Shown: positions 1 through 8,996 of the stretch, piece after piece
Numbering within the stretch: the stretch's first letter is position 1
How the letters are laid out: the number at the start of each line of letters is the position of its first letter
From: Cellvibrio sp. pealriver
GTDB lineage: Bacteria > Pseudomonadota > Gammaproteobacteria > Pseudomonadales > Cellvibrionaceae
NCBI RefSeq assembly: GCF_001183545.1
Contig: NZ_KQ236688.1
Span: forward strand, 2,695,149-2,759,148
Length of the DNA stretch: 64,000 nucleotides
Direction: 5' to 3'
Made by a program: the position numbers and the translations under genes
Notes under the pieces: generated by a model
What the model saw: only the letters and a program-made list of their open reading frames with translations
Database searches by the model: none
What the model was told of the DNA's origin: nothing

Positions 1-621
1 ATCAACGAGCAAGACCACTGCGGTTGCATTGGCTGCATCAAAGCGATTGGCTCCGCCACCGATCAAGAAATTTATGTAGCTGTGCCCAATGGTGAATGCA
101 GGGCTCAACACACTGCCTACCGCTTGCGGCCCCAATTGCGCAGCCGATGTATCCTCAGGGTTTTCGTAACCATCGCCGTAGCTGGAAAACACTCGTTCAC
201 CGAGCGTGCCTTCAACGCCGCTTCCCCAAAATCCACCATCCAACTTGATGAAATCACCCGTCGCCTCGACAAAAGAATGCTCTTGATAGGTGTCGTACTG
301 GCCGCAACAAAATTCGAAACCGGAAATATTTTGTTGGTTATCACTGGCGCGCACAAAAAGGCGATCCCCTTCGGTGCCCGGTGTTTGGGTAATCGGTACC
401 GTAGTTGAGCCGCTGGAAGAGTTACCCGCACTGCTGGATGGGCGCGACCTCAGCACATCCGATACTGTTTGCCCCTCTTCCAAAATAATCAGTTCAACGT
501 CGCTGTTGGCACTGCTTTTACCGTCACTTCCGCCCCCGCAACCACCCAACAAAAGGGTTAGTGCGCAGAAGCTGGATGCTCCCGCTCGCATCCAAAGTAA
601 AGGGTTGATTATGTTCCGCAT
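1..621 (-). CDS. Lipoprotein N-terminal part, probable GH32-type fructan hydrolase (cut by left edge)
   Basis: An open frame of 207 codons runs from an ATG at 621 off the left edge without a stop. A GTGGAG ribosome-binding site lies just upstream of the ATG. The N-terminus is a lipoprotein signal peptide with a lipobox LLGGC near residue 28, followed by a Gly/Ser-rich linker, so the protein should be lipid-anchored. The last ~100 residues contain SPAFTIGHSYINFLIGGG followed by a hydrophobic LLVD strand. From memory this resembles the DUF4980-type beta domain that precedes the catalytic domain in some GH32 levanases and fructanases. The catalytic part lies outside the window, so the enzyme class is inferred; the lipoprotein call is firm. 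An unrelated lipoprotein with a similar beta-sandwich domain is the alternative. Confidence 0.6.
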   Translation of the reverse strand, partial: MRNIINPLLWMRAGASSFCALTLLLGGCGGGSDGKSSANSDVELIILEEGQTVSDVLRSRPSSSAGNSSSGSTTVPITQTPGTEGDRLFVRASDNQQNISGFEFCCGQYDTYQEHSFVEATGDFIKLDGGFWGSGVEGTLGERVFSSYGDGYENPEDTSAAQLGPQAVGSVLSPAFTIGHSYINFLIGGGANRFDAANATAVVLLVD

Positions 622-1009
622 TATTTTTATCTCCACGATTAATGTGCTATTGAGACCTGTTTTGGTTTTTGCTTGCCTGTGGTTCTGGCTTATTGGCCAT
701 AGCTTATTATTAACTTACATTGATTTATGTATTAGGTTAGTTATGGGCTTGTATTACTGTCAATTGGTTTTGGATAAATGTAGATTTTTCGGCTAAAAAA
801 TGCCTTTTACTCAAGAAAGTATTACCGAAATACACACAATAGATAAAAATAACTGTGCTTAAGTTAATACTTAAAATTTCAATGGGAATGTCGAGGAGAC
901 AAAACAAAGAAAGGGACGAGCAGGATAGTTGGCAGGGAATAATAGGAAGGTGTATGCCTGAACAGGCACACCAATAACCCAAAAGAATTAATGCCTAAGG
1001 CAAGCTGGG
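622..1009. other. AT-rich intergenic region, no gene seen
   Basis: This 388-base stretch separates the starts of the edge lipoprotein gene from the end of the EAL gene. Short open frames in it have no ribosome-binding site and read like low-complexity noise. Apart from the possible promoter at 734-763 I see nothing definite. Confidence 0.5.
734..763 (-). promoter_or_regulatory. Possible sigma-70 promoter for the edge lipoprotein gene
   Basis: Reading leftward there is a perfect TTGACA (758-763), an 18-base spacer, then TAACCT (734-739) as a weak -10 element. It would give a leader of roughly 110 bases before the ATG at 621. Only the -35 is a good match. Confidence 0.3.
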
Positions 1010-3328
1010 CTATTTCATAAACTTGCTGATATCAAATATCTCGGCCGCATGGGCGCGCATAAATTCGATGAATTCGGCCTCAGGTAGCGGCCGCGCAATC
1101 ACATAACCCTGGGCAAGATCGCAGCCGTCTTTTTTCAGTAAGTTGAGTGTTTGGTCATCCTCGACACCTTCGGCAACGGTGATCAGCCCGAGTTCGCGCG
1201 CCATCAAAATGGTGGAGCGGACAATGCTGTGGTTGCGCGGATTGCCGAGCATGTCGCCAACAAATGAGCGGTCGATTTTTAATTCGCGAATGGGGAATAA
1301 ACTTAAATACGATAGCGATGAATAACCGGTGCCAAAATCATCAACCGCTGCGTAAATACCCAGCTCGCTTAATTGCATAAGCACATTTTTCACACGCTGC
1401 GGGTCAGAGGCGACCGAGGTTTCGGTCAGCTCCAATTTAATATCGCCGGGCACACCCTGATAACGTATCAGCGCCTGATTAATAATTTCAGCAAGATTGG
1501 TTTCAATTAAATCGTACGCGGCAATATTCACACTGATGCAACAAGGCAAGCCGCGTTTGCGCAACAGCACGGCAACACGTACGGCATCGTCAATCATTTG
1601 CTCTGTGACTTGTTCAATTAATCCAGAGTTTTCCAATAACGGGATAAATACATTGGGCGGTACCATTCCCAATCGCGGATGCTGCCAGCGCACCAGAATT
1701 TCGGCCGAAAGAATTTTGCCGGTGCGCAAATCCAGCTGCGGTTGGAACACCGGAAAAAGCCCCTGTACGTTGCCATCAATAAAAATAGAAATAATATCCA
1801 GATCAACGCGGCTGGGCTCCATTGATGGCTCATAAGCCAACCAACGGCGACGACGCGCCTCACTCATCGCCAGCGCCGTTTCCGCATGACGCATTAATTT
1901 ACTCGCCGAGCGACCATGTTCTGGCCAATAGGCCGAACCACCGACAAATTGCGAGGTGAAGCCAGGATCGGAATCGGCAAGGTCTGCATACAACTGGTCA
2001 AATAACACCAGCGCATTGCTTTTATTGCCTCTTTCTTTATTGAGAAAAAGCGCAAACACACCGCGCCCTAAATACGATGCCAACACATCGTCCATTTTTA
2101 ACAAGTGCGCCGCAAACACACTGACAATCATTTCGGCGCGTGAAAAACCGAGCGTGCGCACAATCACATCCAGATCGACCAGCTTGATCACCAATAACTC
2201 TTTTTCCTGCTTCACAGGTAATTGGTGCGCGTGAAAATAATCATCCAGTTGATCGATAAAATACGGCAATTTCGCCAGACCTGTTTGCGAATCAATATTC
2301 GCAACGCGGCGCAACTCCCCTTCAACAACATCCCGCTCATGCAGCGCACTGCGCAACTCTTGTGTGCGCAATTCTACGGTGCGTTTCAAGCTCCAGTACC
2401 ACACCCCGCCCAACACCACTACAACTAATAAAATGACAAAACCCGTGAAAAAAAAGTTCAGCCATTTGCGCGACGTTTGCACTGGCTCTAATTCACTTTG
2501 CCACGCTTGGTAGAGAGTTTGGTAAGTGCCATCAGCAATCACAGTACCCAGCGAATTTTGTAACCATTCCGCTAATTCAGGTCTGTTTTTATTGATCGCA
2601 AATGCATAACCTCGCGACCAAAAAGGCGCGCCCATACGCTCCAGTTTCCAATCGCGCTGGCGCAACAAATTATCCACCGTCAAGCTCGTCAGCACTGCAT
2701 ATTCCGCATTTCCGTTTAGTACCGTTTCAATCGCGGTCAACGTATTGGATGTCAATACCAATTGCGGTGCGAGCGCGGCGGCACGCAGCTGTTGATGGGC
2801 AAAGGATTCTTCTTCTACCGCAACGCGTTTGCCAATAAGTTCATCAATAGAGGAAACGCGCTGGGTGCCGGGCACAGCGTAAATAGAATGTGTTAGATAA
2901 TAATAAGCGTGGGTAAAAATAAATTTTTTTGCGCGCTCAGGCGAATAGTACATAGGCACCACATCAATACGCCCTTCTTCCAGCGCGCGCATGGTGTCGG
3001 GCCAGGCATCCAGAACATGTTCAGCACGGCTTCCGCCTTTTTGAGCGACGGCGCGAGCAAGCTCAACATTGAACCCTTTGGCCTCACCATCTTCGAGCCA
3101 TTCCAGCGGGGGATAAGCGAGATCGCCACCAAACACGACTTGCGATGGCGGCTCATAGAGAGCATCTGGAGTTTGGGGAATTTGCGCCGCTAGTGGGGCA
3201 GCAAACACGCTGGCAACAAGCAATAACAAAACCTGTTTGCCTGCGCGCAAAATGGTCGCGCGCGCAATGACTGCGATGATGCAAGCGATATACAAAATCA
3301 TGCAACGAAGGAGGGAATCAGGGCGCAT
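1010..3328 (-). CDS. Periplasmic-sensing c-di-GMP phosphodiesterase (SBP_bac_3 - degenerate GGDEF - EAL)
   Basis: A membrane c-di-GMP phosphodiesterase with a built-in ligand sensor. Domains in order: N-terminal export signal, a family 3 solute-binding domain of ~220 residues (FGGDLAYPPLEW onward), a transmembrane segment (FFFTGFVILLVVVVLGGVWYW), a short coiled coil, a GGDEF-like domain whose signature is replaced by GRGVF, and a C-terminal EAL domain. The EAL signature reads EILVRW; ELTETS, DDFGTGYSSL, KIDRSFV and AEGVED are all present, so hydrolysis of c-di-GMP is expected while cyclase activity is not. A bound small molecule, perhaps an amino acid, probably controls the EAL domain. The start is uncertain: the frame extends to a GTG at 3394, and I prefer the ATG at 3328. 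An unusual TTG further in would give the cleanest signal peptide. Confidence 0.88.
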   Translation of the reverse strand: MRPDSLLRCMILYIACIIAVIARATILRAGKQVLLLLVASVFAAPLAAQIPQTPDALYEPPSQVVFGGDLAYPPLEWLEDGEAKGFNVELARAVAQKGGSRAEHVLDAWPDTMRALEEGRIDVVPMYYSPERAKKFIFTHAYYYLTHSIYAVPGTQRVSSIDELIGKRVAVEEESFAHQQLRAAALAPQLVLTSNTLTAIETVLNGNAEYAVLTSLTVDNLLRQRDWKLERMGAPFWSRGYAFAINKNRPELAEWLQNSLGTVIADGTYQTLYQAWQSELEPVQTSRKWLNFFFTGFVILLVVVVLGGVWYWSLKRTVELRTQELRSALHERDVVEGELRRVANIDSQTGLAKLPYFIDQLDDYFHAHQLPVKQEKELLVIKLVDLDVIVRTLGFSRAEMIVSVFAAHLLKMDDVLASYLGRGVFALFLNKERGNKSNALVLFDQLYADLADSDPGFTSQFVGGSAYWPEHGRSASKLMRHAETALAMSEARRRRWLAYEPSMEPSRVDLDIISIFIDGNVQGLFPVFQPQLDLRTGKILSAEILVRWQHPRLGMVPPNVFIPLLENSGLIEQVTEQMIDDAVRVAVLLRKRGLPCCISVNIAAYDLIETNLAEIINQALIRYQGVPGDIKLELTETSVASDPQRVKNVLMQLSELGIYAAVDDFGTGYSSLSYLSLFPIRELKIDRSFVGDMLGNPRNHSIVRSTILMARELGLITVAEGVEDDQTLNLLKKDGCDLAQGYVIARPLPEAEFIEFMRAHAAEIFDISKFMK

Positions 3329-3470
3329 CCTTTTAATACTCACGATTAATCCGCAATATCCGCCGAGGACATTTGAGCACTCTCGAATATCCACTAAGAC
3401 TAGGGTATGAAATCCATTTCTACCAATGGCTGAACGCTATGTCAGGAAGTAAAAACAGCGAGATGATTGG

Positions 3471-3935
3471 CTAGAAAGCCAATACCAATGAGCGGGATTC
3501 AAGCTGGAGCTGGCGACCTTCACCGGCAACCTGAATGCGAACCACCAAATCCGGCGCAGGCAACACGCCCTCACCGCGCGCAGGCCATTCAATCAGGCAA
3601 ATATTGTCGTCAGCAAAGTAATCGCGGATGCCCATGTATTCGAGCTCTTCCGGATCGCCAAGGCGATAAAGATCAAAGTGATAAATACGGCGCACTGCGC
3701 TTTGGTCGCGGTTGAGCTCATAACCCTCAACCAATGTATAGGTGGGGCTTTTCACGGCTCCTTGATGGCCAAAGGCGCGCAAAATTCCGCGGGTGAGTGT
3801 GGTTTTGCCTGCGCCCAATTCGCCCAACAAATGTACCGTGACCGATTGCGGGTGCATCGCCAATAAATCGCCCACACGGCGGCCAAACGCAACCATCTCG
3901 TCTTCGCTGTTCAATTGGCATTGATACTGGTGCAT
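3471..3935 (-). CDS. tsaE: tRNA threonylcarbamoyladenosine biosynthesis protein TsaE
   Basis: The ATPase partner of TsaB and TsaD in making t6A at position 37 of ANN-decoding tRNAs, in the cytoplasm. The P-loop GELGAGKTT spans residues 38-46; the family motifs [27 protein letters not shown] and LIEWPARG follow. With the ATG at 3935 the protein has 154 residues, close to the E. coli length of about 153, and AAGGGG lies 9 bases upstream. The frame could extend to 3965, inside nnr, but without a better ribosome-binding site. It follows nnr by 13 bases in the same direction, the usual nnr-tsaE order. The amiB gene that often follows is absent; an EAL gene is there instead. Confidence 0.95.
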   Translation of the reverse strand: MHQYQCQLNSEDEMVAFGRRVGDLLAMHPQSVTVHLLGELGAGKTTLTRGILRAFGHQGAVKSPTYTLVEGYELNRDQSAVRRIYHFDLYRLGDPEELEYMGIRDYFADDNICLIEWPARGEGVLPAPDLVVRIQVAGEGRQLQLESRSLVLAF

Positions 3936-3948
3936 CGCAAACCGCCCC

Positions 3949-5448
3949 TTACAGCAACTGCCCAAGGTAGGGAATTAAATCGGTCGCCAGCAGACTGCGC
4001 TGGCCAAGGTCATCGGCAGCGAGATCGGCGGCGCATGCATGAATGACCGCTCCCAGACGCGCTGCATCGGGTAGCGACAGCGATTGGGCAACCAAAGCAC
4101 CGAGGATGCCCGAGAGCACATCGCCCATGCCGCCGGTCGCCATGCCCGGATTGCCATCGGTTACGACACCGATCACACCATCAACCGATGCCACCAAACT
4201 GCCTGCGCCTTTTAAAATCACACTGGCGTTGTAGCGGCTTGCCAGCGCACGCACTGCAGCAAAACGGTCGGACTGGACTTCCGCCGTGGTGATACCAAGC
4301 AAACGCGCGGCTTCAGCCGGGTGAGGTGTTAACAACCAAGGGCTATGTTGCTGATGCCCGGCGGCAGGGACTACGCGCCCTTCGGCGAGAATGTTCAATG
4401 CATCAGCATCCAGCACCAAAGGCAAACCTGACTTCACTGCTTGCTGCAACATCTGCTCGGACCAGGGCGAGCGCCCCAAACCGGGCCCTACCACCAATAC
4501 TGTCGGGCGCGCCAACAAAGGCTCCAATTCCTGACCAGAGACAACACCGCACGCCATCACTTCAGGGCGGCGCGAGAGAATGGCTGGAATATGCTCAGGG
4601 CGTGTCGCCACACTGACCAGACCAGCACCTGAACGTGCGGCCGATTCTGCCGCCATCAGCGCGGCACCGCCGTAGCCGGTATCGCCACCAATCACCATCA
4701 CATGGCCAAAATCACCTTTGTGAGCATCGGCGGCGCGTGGAGCAAGTAGCGCGGACAAACTCGACAGATGCAAACGCTCCACGTCTGGCTGGGCATGATC
4801 ATAAGTAGACTCAGGCACCTCCAGATTAGCAAGGACTAACTCACCAACCAGTGCTGCACCGCGCCCGGTGAGTAATCCACGTTTGAGCGCAATAAAAGAG
4901 ATGGTCAAGCTGGCCGACACCGCAACGCCTGCTGTGGCACCGGTATCGGCATTCAAACCAGAGGGAATATCCAATGCCAGCACCGGCAACCCTGATTGGT
5001 TGATCTGGTTAATCGCTGCGGCATATTCCTCCGAGGGTGCGCCGCGCAGTCCAATGCCCAGCAGTGCATCCACAATCACACCTGCCGAAGGCGCTATCGC
5101 GTGTGCGAAAGACTGCATCTTTACGCCTTCCTGCAAGGCGAATTCATAGGCCTGGCGCGCTTCACCGGTGAGCCTTTCAGGCGCGGCTAATTGAATCACC
5201 TGCACCGGCAAGAGCCTCTGGGCAGCCAGAGCCGCCAGTACATAACCATCGCCGCCATTCTTACCTGCACCGCAATAAATATTGATCAACTCCGGAGCAG
5301 GAAACCGCTCCTGTAGCAGATCAAATGCTGCCCGTCCGGCGCGCTTCATCAATTGGATGGAGGGAATACCACCGGCGATAGCCGCAGCATCCAACGCGTA
5401 GGTGTCAGCAGCGGTGTAAAGATAAGAAGAGTCGGCGGTGATTTTCAT
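3949..5448 (-). CDS. nnr: Bifunctional NAD(P)H-hydrate repair enzyme Nnr (epimerase plus ADP-dependent dehydratase)
   Basis: Repairs hydrated NADH and NADPH. The N-terminal NAXE epimerase domain (about residues 1-210) has [19 protein letters not shown] and [11 protein letters not shown]. The C-terminal NAXD dehydratase domain has [37 protein letters not shown] and [16 protein letters not shown]. Length with the ATG at 5448 is 499 residues, in line with the family; the frame extends to a TTG at 5496 that I consider too far upstream. It is cotranscribed with tsaE. The start region is divergent from the DUF1631-like gene at 5609. Confidence 0.95.
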   Translation of the reverse strand: MKITADSSYLYTAADTYALDAAAIAGGIPSIQLMKRAGRAAFDLLQERFPAPELINIYCGAGKNGGDGYVLAALAAQRLLPVQVIQLAAPERLTGEARQAYEFALQEGVKMQSFAHAIAPSAGVIVDALLGIGLRGAPSEEYAAAINQINQSGLPVLALDIPSGLNADTGATAGVAVSASLTISFIALKRGLLTGRGAALVGELVLANLEVPESTYDHAQPDVERLHLSSLSALLAPRAADAHKGDFGHVMVIGGDTGYGGAALMAAESAARSGAGLVSVATRPEHIPAILSRRPEVMACGVVSGQELEPLLARPTVLVVGPGLGRSPWSEQMLQQAVKSGLPLVLDADALNILAEGRVVPAAGHQQHSPWLLTPHPAEAARLLGITTAEVQSDRFAAVRALASRYNASVILKGAGSLVASVDGVIGVVTDGNPGMATGGMGDVLSGILGALVAQSLSLPDAARLGAVIHACAADLAADDLGQRSLLATDLIPYLGQLL

Positions 5449-5608
5449 GAGCGGCAACCAAATAGCGAAAGAAAAATGAGGCGCGATTATACGCAACTTG
5501 GGCTAGCCCGGCACCAAACGACAGACGCGAAAAAACAGCAGCGCCCTGCCAAGTTGTCTATATTGAGCAAAAGCACTTGATCAGCAATTCCCGCTGTAAC
5601 GGAACCGC

Positions 5609-7423
5609 ATGTCTGAATTTACCCTACACAGCATCCTCAATGGTGATTCGCTTCAACTCAGCGAAGCCTTTGCCAGCATTGCTGCAGCAGAATCGATTGC
5701 ACCAGAGACCATTCGCCAGCAACTGGCCGATGCACTGGTGCTTGCCCTTTCCCGCCACCGGTGGGATACACGCCTGCAACACTGGGGGGCAGAATTTCAC
5801 TCTGCACTCCAGGCTCACATCGCCCAGGACGATGATTTCTACTGCTCCAATCAACATCCGCTGCGGGAGTTCCTCGCTGTTATTTACCCACCTGCCAGCC
5901 ACTGGAGCCTACGCGACTCAAAACCCAACCAACAGTTACAGGAGAAACTCTGCGCCTTGCTGGATTTGGCGACTCGCTACGCCCACAGCCATGGCGAGGA
6001 ACAATTGGCACTGGCCGCGGATCTCCATAACCAGCTGGACGATTTCCGCAACTGGCTCAGCACGGAAGATAAACGCGCCGCCATGCTGGAGAGCCGCTTG
6101 TGCGAGAGCGAACTGGCCAACCTCAAACTCACCCGAGCCGAAACCAAAGTGGTGGAACTGTTTAACCGCACGCTGGCAGGCCGGCCATTGCCTGGCGAAC
6201 TGCACACTAGCCTGACAGGTAATTTAAAAGGCGAATTGCAGTATTGGGCATTCAACACGGATCCTGCTGAACTGCCCCAACTCCCCCTGTGGAAGAGCTG
6301 GCAGCGCATTTTGCCCGCCCTCGGGCAGATATTTGCCGAAGAAGGCGAAGATACCGACGACCAATATATCTACAACCAGATTCCACTGCTGTTAGCCGAG
6401 CTGGAGCGCAGCCTGCAATACCCCACCAGCAACCCTGCCGCCTATACCCAACTGGTAGAACAAACCAGTCAATTACTGATGGCGGCTATTCAAAAACAAC
6501 CGCTGGAATGCGCAAGGCTTAACGCACTAACAAGCGATGCCGCGCAAGGCGAGCCCAACACTCGCATTCCCAATAGCTTGTTGCAACAGACGGAAAAAAT
6601 CCGCGAGGGCGACTGGATAGGTTTTGATGGCGAAGATGAGAATCCCATCCGCTGCAAACTTGCGCTTAAAAATCCAGAGGTCGATTTACTGTTATTTGTC
6701 GATCACACCGGGCGCAAAGTCATGACCAAAAACAACAAGGATTTTGCACTGTGCCTATCAACCGGTATCGCGCGACCACTGGAAAATGTTGACCTGAATA
6801 CTGCAATTATCGAATTACTAACGCCGCTACTTGAACGCGCCAACCGCAGCGTACAAGCACAATTACTCGCGCAAAAACGCAAAGCCGAGCAAGTGGTCGC
6901 CGCGATCATTGCGCAACAACAAGCCGCGGCAAAAGCAGCAGAGGAAGCGCGCCTTGCGGAGCAGGAAAAATTGCAGGCGCAATTGGAAGCAAGGCGCAAT
7001 GCCGCGCGCAAAGCGCTCGCCGAAGCAAAAGCCCTGGCCGATGAAAAAAACCGGCGCGAGGCGGAGCAAGCAGCAGAAGCCGAACGTTTGCGCATTGAAC
7101 AGGCCGCAGTGGATGCAGCGGAACAACTTGAACGTCAACAGCAGGCAACGCTCGCGGTAAATGAATTACAAGTTGGTGCATGGCTGGAAATCAGCGCACA
7201 CGACAAGCCTGCAGAAACGCTGCGCGCAAAACTGTCTGTGATCATCAGCTCCACCGGTAAATATATTTTTGCCGATCAGGTTGGGCGCAAACTCGCAGAA
7301 TACAGTCGCCCCGATTTGATTGAATTAATCGCTACAGGCACGCTGCGCGTATTGCGCAATGGCGATAACTTTGAAGACCAACTCGCTAAAGTGATTCGCG
7401 GCTTGCGTCGCGATATTCCCTGA
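5609..7423 (+). CDS. DUF1631-like protein with duplicated C-terminal module and coiled coil
   Basis: A 604-residue cytoplasmic protein without signal peptide or membrane segments. An alpha-helical N-terminal region is followed by a module at about residues 330-395 (starts REGDWIGFDG, contains VDHTGRKVMT). Next comes an Ala/Glu/Arg-rich coiled coil at about 425-515. A second related module sits at about 519-590 (starts VGAWLEI, contains ADQVGRKLAEY). The second module resembles the C-terminus of DUF1631 proteins, which are of unknown function and often sit near c-di-GMP genes. The immediate downstream neighbours are a PilZ protein (18 bases away) and a diguanylate cyclase, which suggests a c-di-GMP-linked role, but that is inference. 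A divergent promoter is expected between 5449 and 5608. Confidence 0.7.
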   Translation: MSEFTLHSILNGDSLQLSEAFASIAAAESIAPETIRQQLADALVLALSRHRWDTRLQHWGAEFHSALQAHIAQDDDFYCSNQHPLREFLAVIYPPASHWSLRDSKPNQQLQEKLCALLDLATRYAHSHGEEQLALAADLHNQLDDFRNWLSTEDKRAAMLESRLCESELANLKLTRAETKVVELFNRTLAGRPLPGELHTSLTGNLKGELQYWAFNTDPAELPQLPLWKSWQRILPALGQIFAEEGEDTDDQYIYNQIPLLLAELERSLQYPTSNPAAYTQLVEQTSQLLMAAIQKQPLECARLNALTSDAAQGEPNTRIPNSLLQQTEKIREGDWIGFDGEDENPIRCKLALKNPEVDLLLFVDHTGRKVMTKNNKDFALCLSTGIARPLENVDLNTAIIELLTPLLERANRSVQAQLLAQKRKAEQVVAAIIAQQQAAAKAAEEARLAEQEKLQAQLEARRNAARKALAEAKALADEKNRREAEQAAEAERLRIEQAAVDAAEQLERQQQATLAVNELQVGAWLEISAHDKPAETLRAKLSVIISSTGKYIFADQVGRKLAEYSRPDLIELIATGTLRVLRNGDNFEDQLAKVIRGLRRDIP

Positions 7424-7440
7424 CAGCTAGCGACATCCAG

Positions 7441-7809
7441 ATGGAAAATGCGCTTATGAATAATAATGATCAACGCCAGGAGTTCCGCCTCGACAATCAA
7501 CTTACCGTGATTATCGAACTGGATTCTTCAGCCAACGGCGAACCGACACTGGTCGTCACCAAAAGCCTGGACATTTCCGCCAATGGTATGCGCGTGATTG
7601 CCCCACAGGCTATCGCCACCGATATTATTTTGCGCTGCTGCATTCGCGACGCTGACAACGATCGCCAATTTCTGGTCGTCACTGAGGTCAAATGGTGCCG
7701 CCCACACACAACCGAAGGGGATTATTTAATCGGCCTCAGCCTGTTTGATTCAGACGGTACCAACATTGTTGAATGGAAGGAGTTTATTGCACAGCATTGC
7801 GCTAGCTGA
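7441..7809 (+). CDS. Single-domain PilZ c-di-GMP receptor
   Basis: A 122-residue protein that is essentially one PilZ domain. Both c-di-GMP-binding motifs are intact: RxxxR at residues 12-16 (RQEFR) and DxSxxG at 44-49 (DISANG). Such proteins pass the c-di-GMP signal to motility, adhesion or secretion machinery through partner binding. It follows the DUF1631-like gene by 18 bases, so the two are probably cotranscribed and may interact. An internal ATG at 7456 is an alternative start. Confidence 0.9.
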   Translation: MENALMNNNDQRQEFRLDNQLTVIIELDSSANGEPTLVVTKSLDISANGMRVIAPQAIATDIILRCCIRDADNDRQFLVVTEVKWCRPHTTEGDYLIGLSLFDSDGTNIVEWKEFIAQHCAS

Positions 7810-7887
7810 ATGTAATGTATTGTGTTGCGTTGTTGTCTTGGCTCGAAGCTGTACTACACTTGGAGCTGAGTTTACGAGACATCACTC

Positions 7888-8889
7888 ATGAACAGTCTGG
7901 ATGCAATAGAACAAGATACCTTTATTAGTGCAGCAACACCCTTGCTGAATTTAATTACCCATATCACCGGGCTGAAAACCTCATTCATAACGACAATTGA
8001 CTGGCAAGCGCAGCAGCAAACGGTAGTCATCGCCCAGAATAGGGGCAGCCTTCATATAGAATCAGGCTCGCAAGTGGCATGGACGGATTCCATGTGCCAG
8101 CTCATGCTCTCCGAACAACTTACTGCAACAACGGAAATACAACTCAGGTTCCCTGACAGCGGCGGCGCACAGCTGGGAATGCAAAGTTTTGTTGTGTTGC
8201 CTATCAAAATTGCCGACCAAATGATTGGCACACTTTGTGGTGCAAGCGATGACAAAGTTGAACTCAATAATCACCAAATTGGAAGCCTTGGCTATATTGC
8301 TGATGCGCTCGCACTACAACTAAAACTCACGATTGATGCACGCGATGCTGAAGCCAAGGTGGATTCGCTGCGTGACCAGATTGAAAATCTAGCGACCCTT
8401 GCCAACACCGATCCACTCACCGAGCTGCTCAATCGCCGTGCGTTTCAGCACCGCTACGAATTCGCCATTAAACTCAGCAAGCGAACCAAACAGCCATTGT
8501 CAGTAATGATGATCGACATAGATGGCTTTAAACAATTCAATGATGAATTTGGTCATGAAACGGGTGATGCCGTTATTAAAATCGTCGGCGATGGACTGAA
8601 ACATATTGCGCGCAGCACGGATATTCCCTGTCGCGTCGGCGGTGATGAATTTATTCTGGCAGCCATGAATACCGATAGCGATGGATTAGTACTGTTAGCA
8701 GAGCGTTTGAGTGAATACGTCAAACTGCACAGCGAACAATTACAGCACCCTTGCTCACTCAGTATAGGGATTGCCTGCTCACGTCATGGTGCTCCGGAAG
8801 AGTTAATCCGTTTTGCCGATGAAGCGCTTTATATGAGCAAAGCCAGCGGCCGCGATGCGATTAGTGTTTATCAAGCGGACGATGCGTAA
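7888..8889 (+). CDS. Diguanylate cyclase with N-terminal GAF-like sensor
   Basis: Makes c-di-GMP from two GTP. The N-terminal ~155 residues resemble a GAF domain (FVVLPIKIADQMIGTLCGAS), then a short coiled linker leads to a complete GGDEF domain starting at TDPLTELLNRRAF. The active-site motif GGDEF is at residues 251-255, and the product-inhibition I-site RSTD is at 242-245, five residues before it. The protein is soluble, so it probably senses a cytoplasmic ligand. It lies 78 bases after the PilZ gene, on the same strand, giving a likely c-di-GMP producer-receptor neighbourhood. Confidence 0.93.
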   Translation: MNSLDAIEQDTFISAATPLLNLITHITGLKTSFITTIDWQAQQQTVVIAQNRGSLHIESGSQVAWTDSMCQLMLSEQLTATTEIQLRFPDSGGAQLGMQSFVVLPIKIADQMIGTLCGASDDKVELNNHQIGSLGYIADALALQLKLTIDARDAEAKVDSLRDQIENLATLANTDPLTELLNRRAFQHRYEFAIKLSKRTKQPLSVMMIDIDGFKQFNDEFGHETGDAVIKIVGDGLKHIARSTDIPCRVGGDEFILAAMNTDSDGLVLLAERLSEYVKLHSEQLQHPCSLSIGIACSRHGAPEELIRFADEALYMSKASGRDAISVYQADDA

Positions 8890-8938
8890 CTTTTAAAAAT
8901 CAAAAAACGACTGGCAGGGAGAAGGAAGCTGGTAGGAT

Positions 8939-8966
8939 CAGCTCGCGCATGTAGACACGCGAGCTG
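8939..8966. terminator. Hairpin between converging genes
   Basis: A 9-base perfect stem, CAGCTCGCG with CGCGAGCTG and a 10-base loop, sits between the stop codons of the cyclase (8889) and the TPR gene (8997). There is no strong T run, so it is a moderate terminator candidate for either direction. Confidence 0.5.
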
Positions 8967-8996
8967 AAATAACAGATGGATTTTACATATCCTTTA

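Noticed and set aside
737-982. Short minus-strand frame in the 622-1009 gap
   Set aside because: Cys/Leu/Ser-rich, no ribosome-binding site, and it overlaps the likely promoter of the edge lipoprotein gene.
5577-6215. Plus-strand frame of 212 codons overlapping the DUF1631-like gene start
   Set aside because: It is an out-of-frame shadow; the 5609 frame continues for 604 codons with recognisable domains and the overlapping frame has none.
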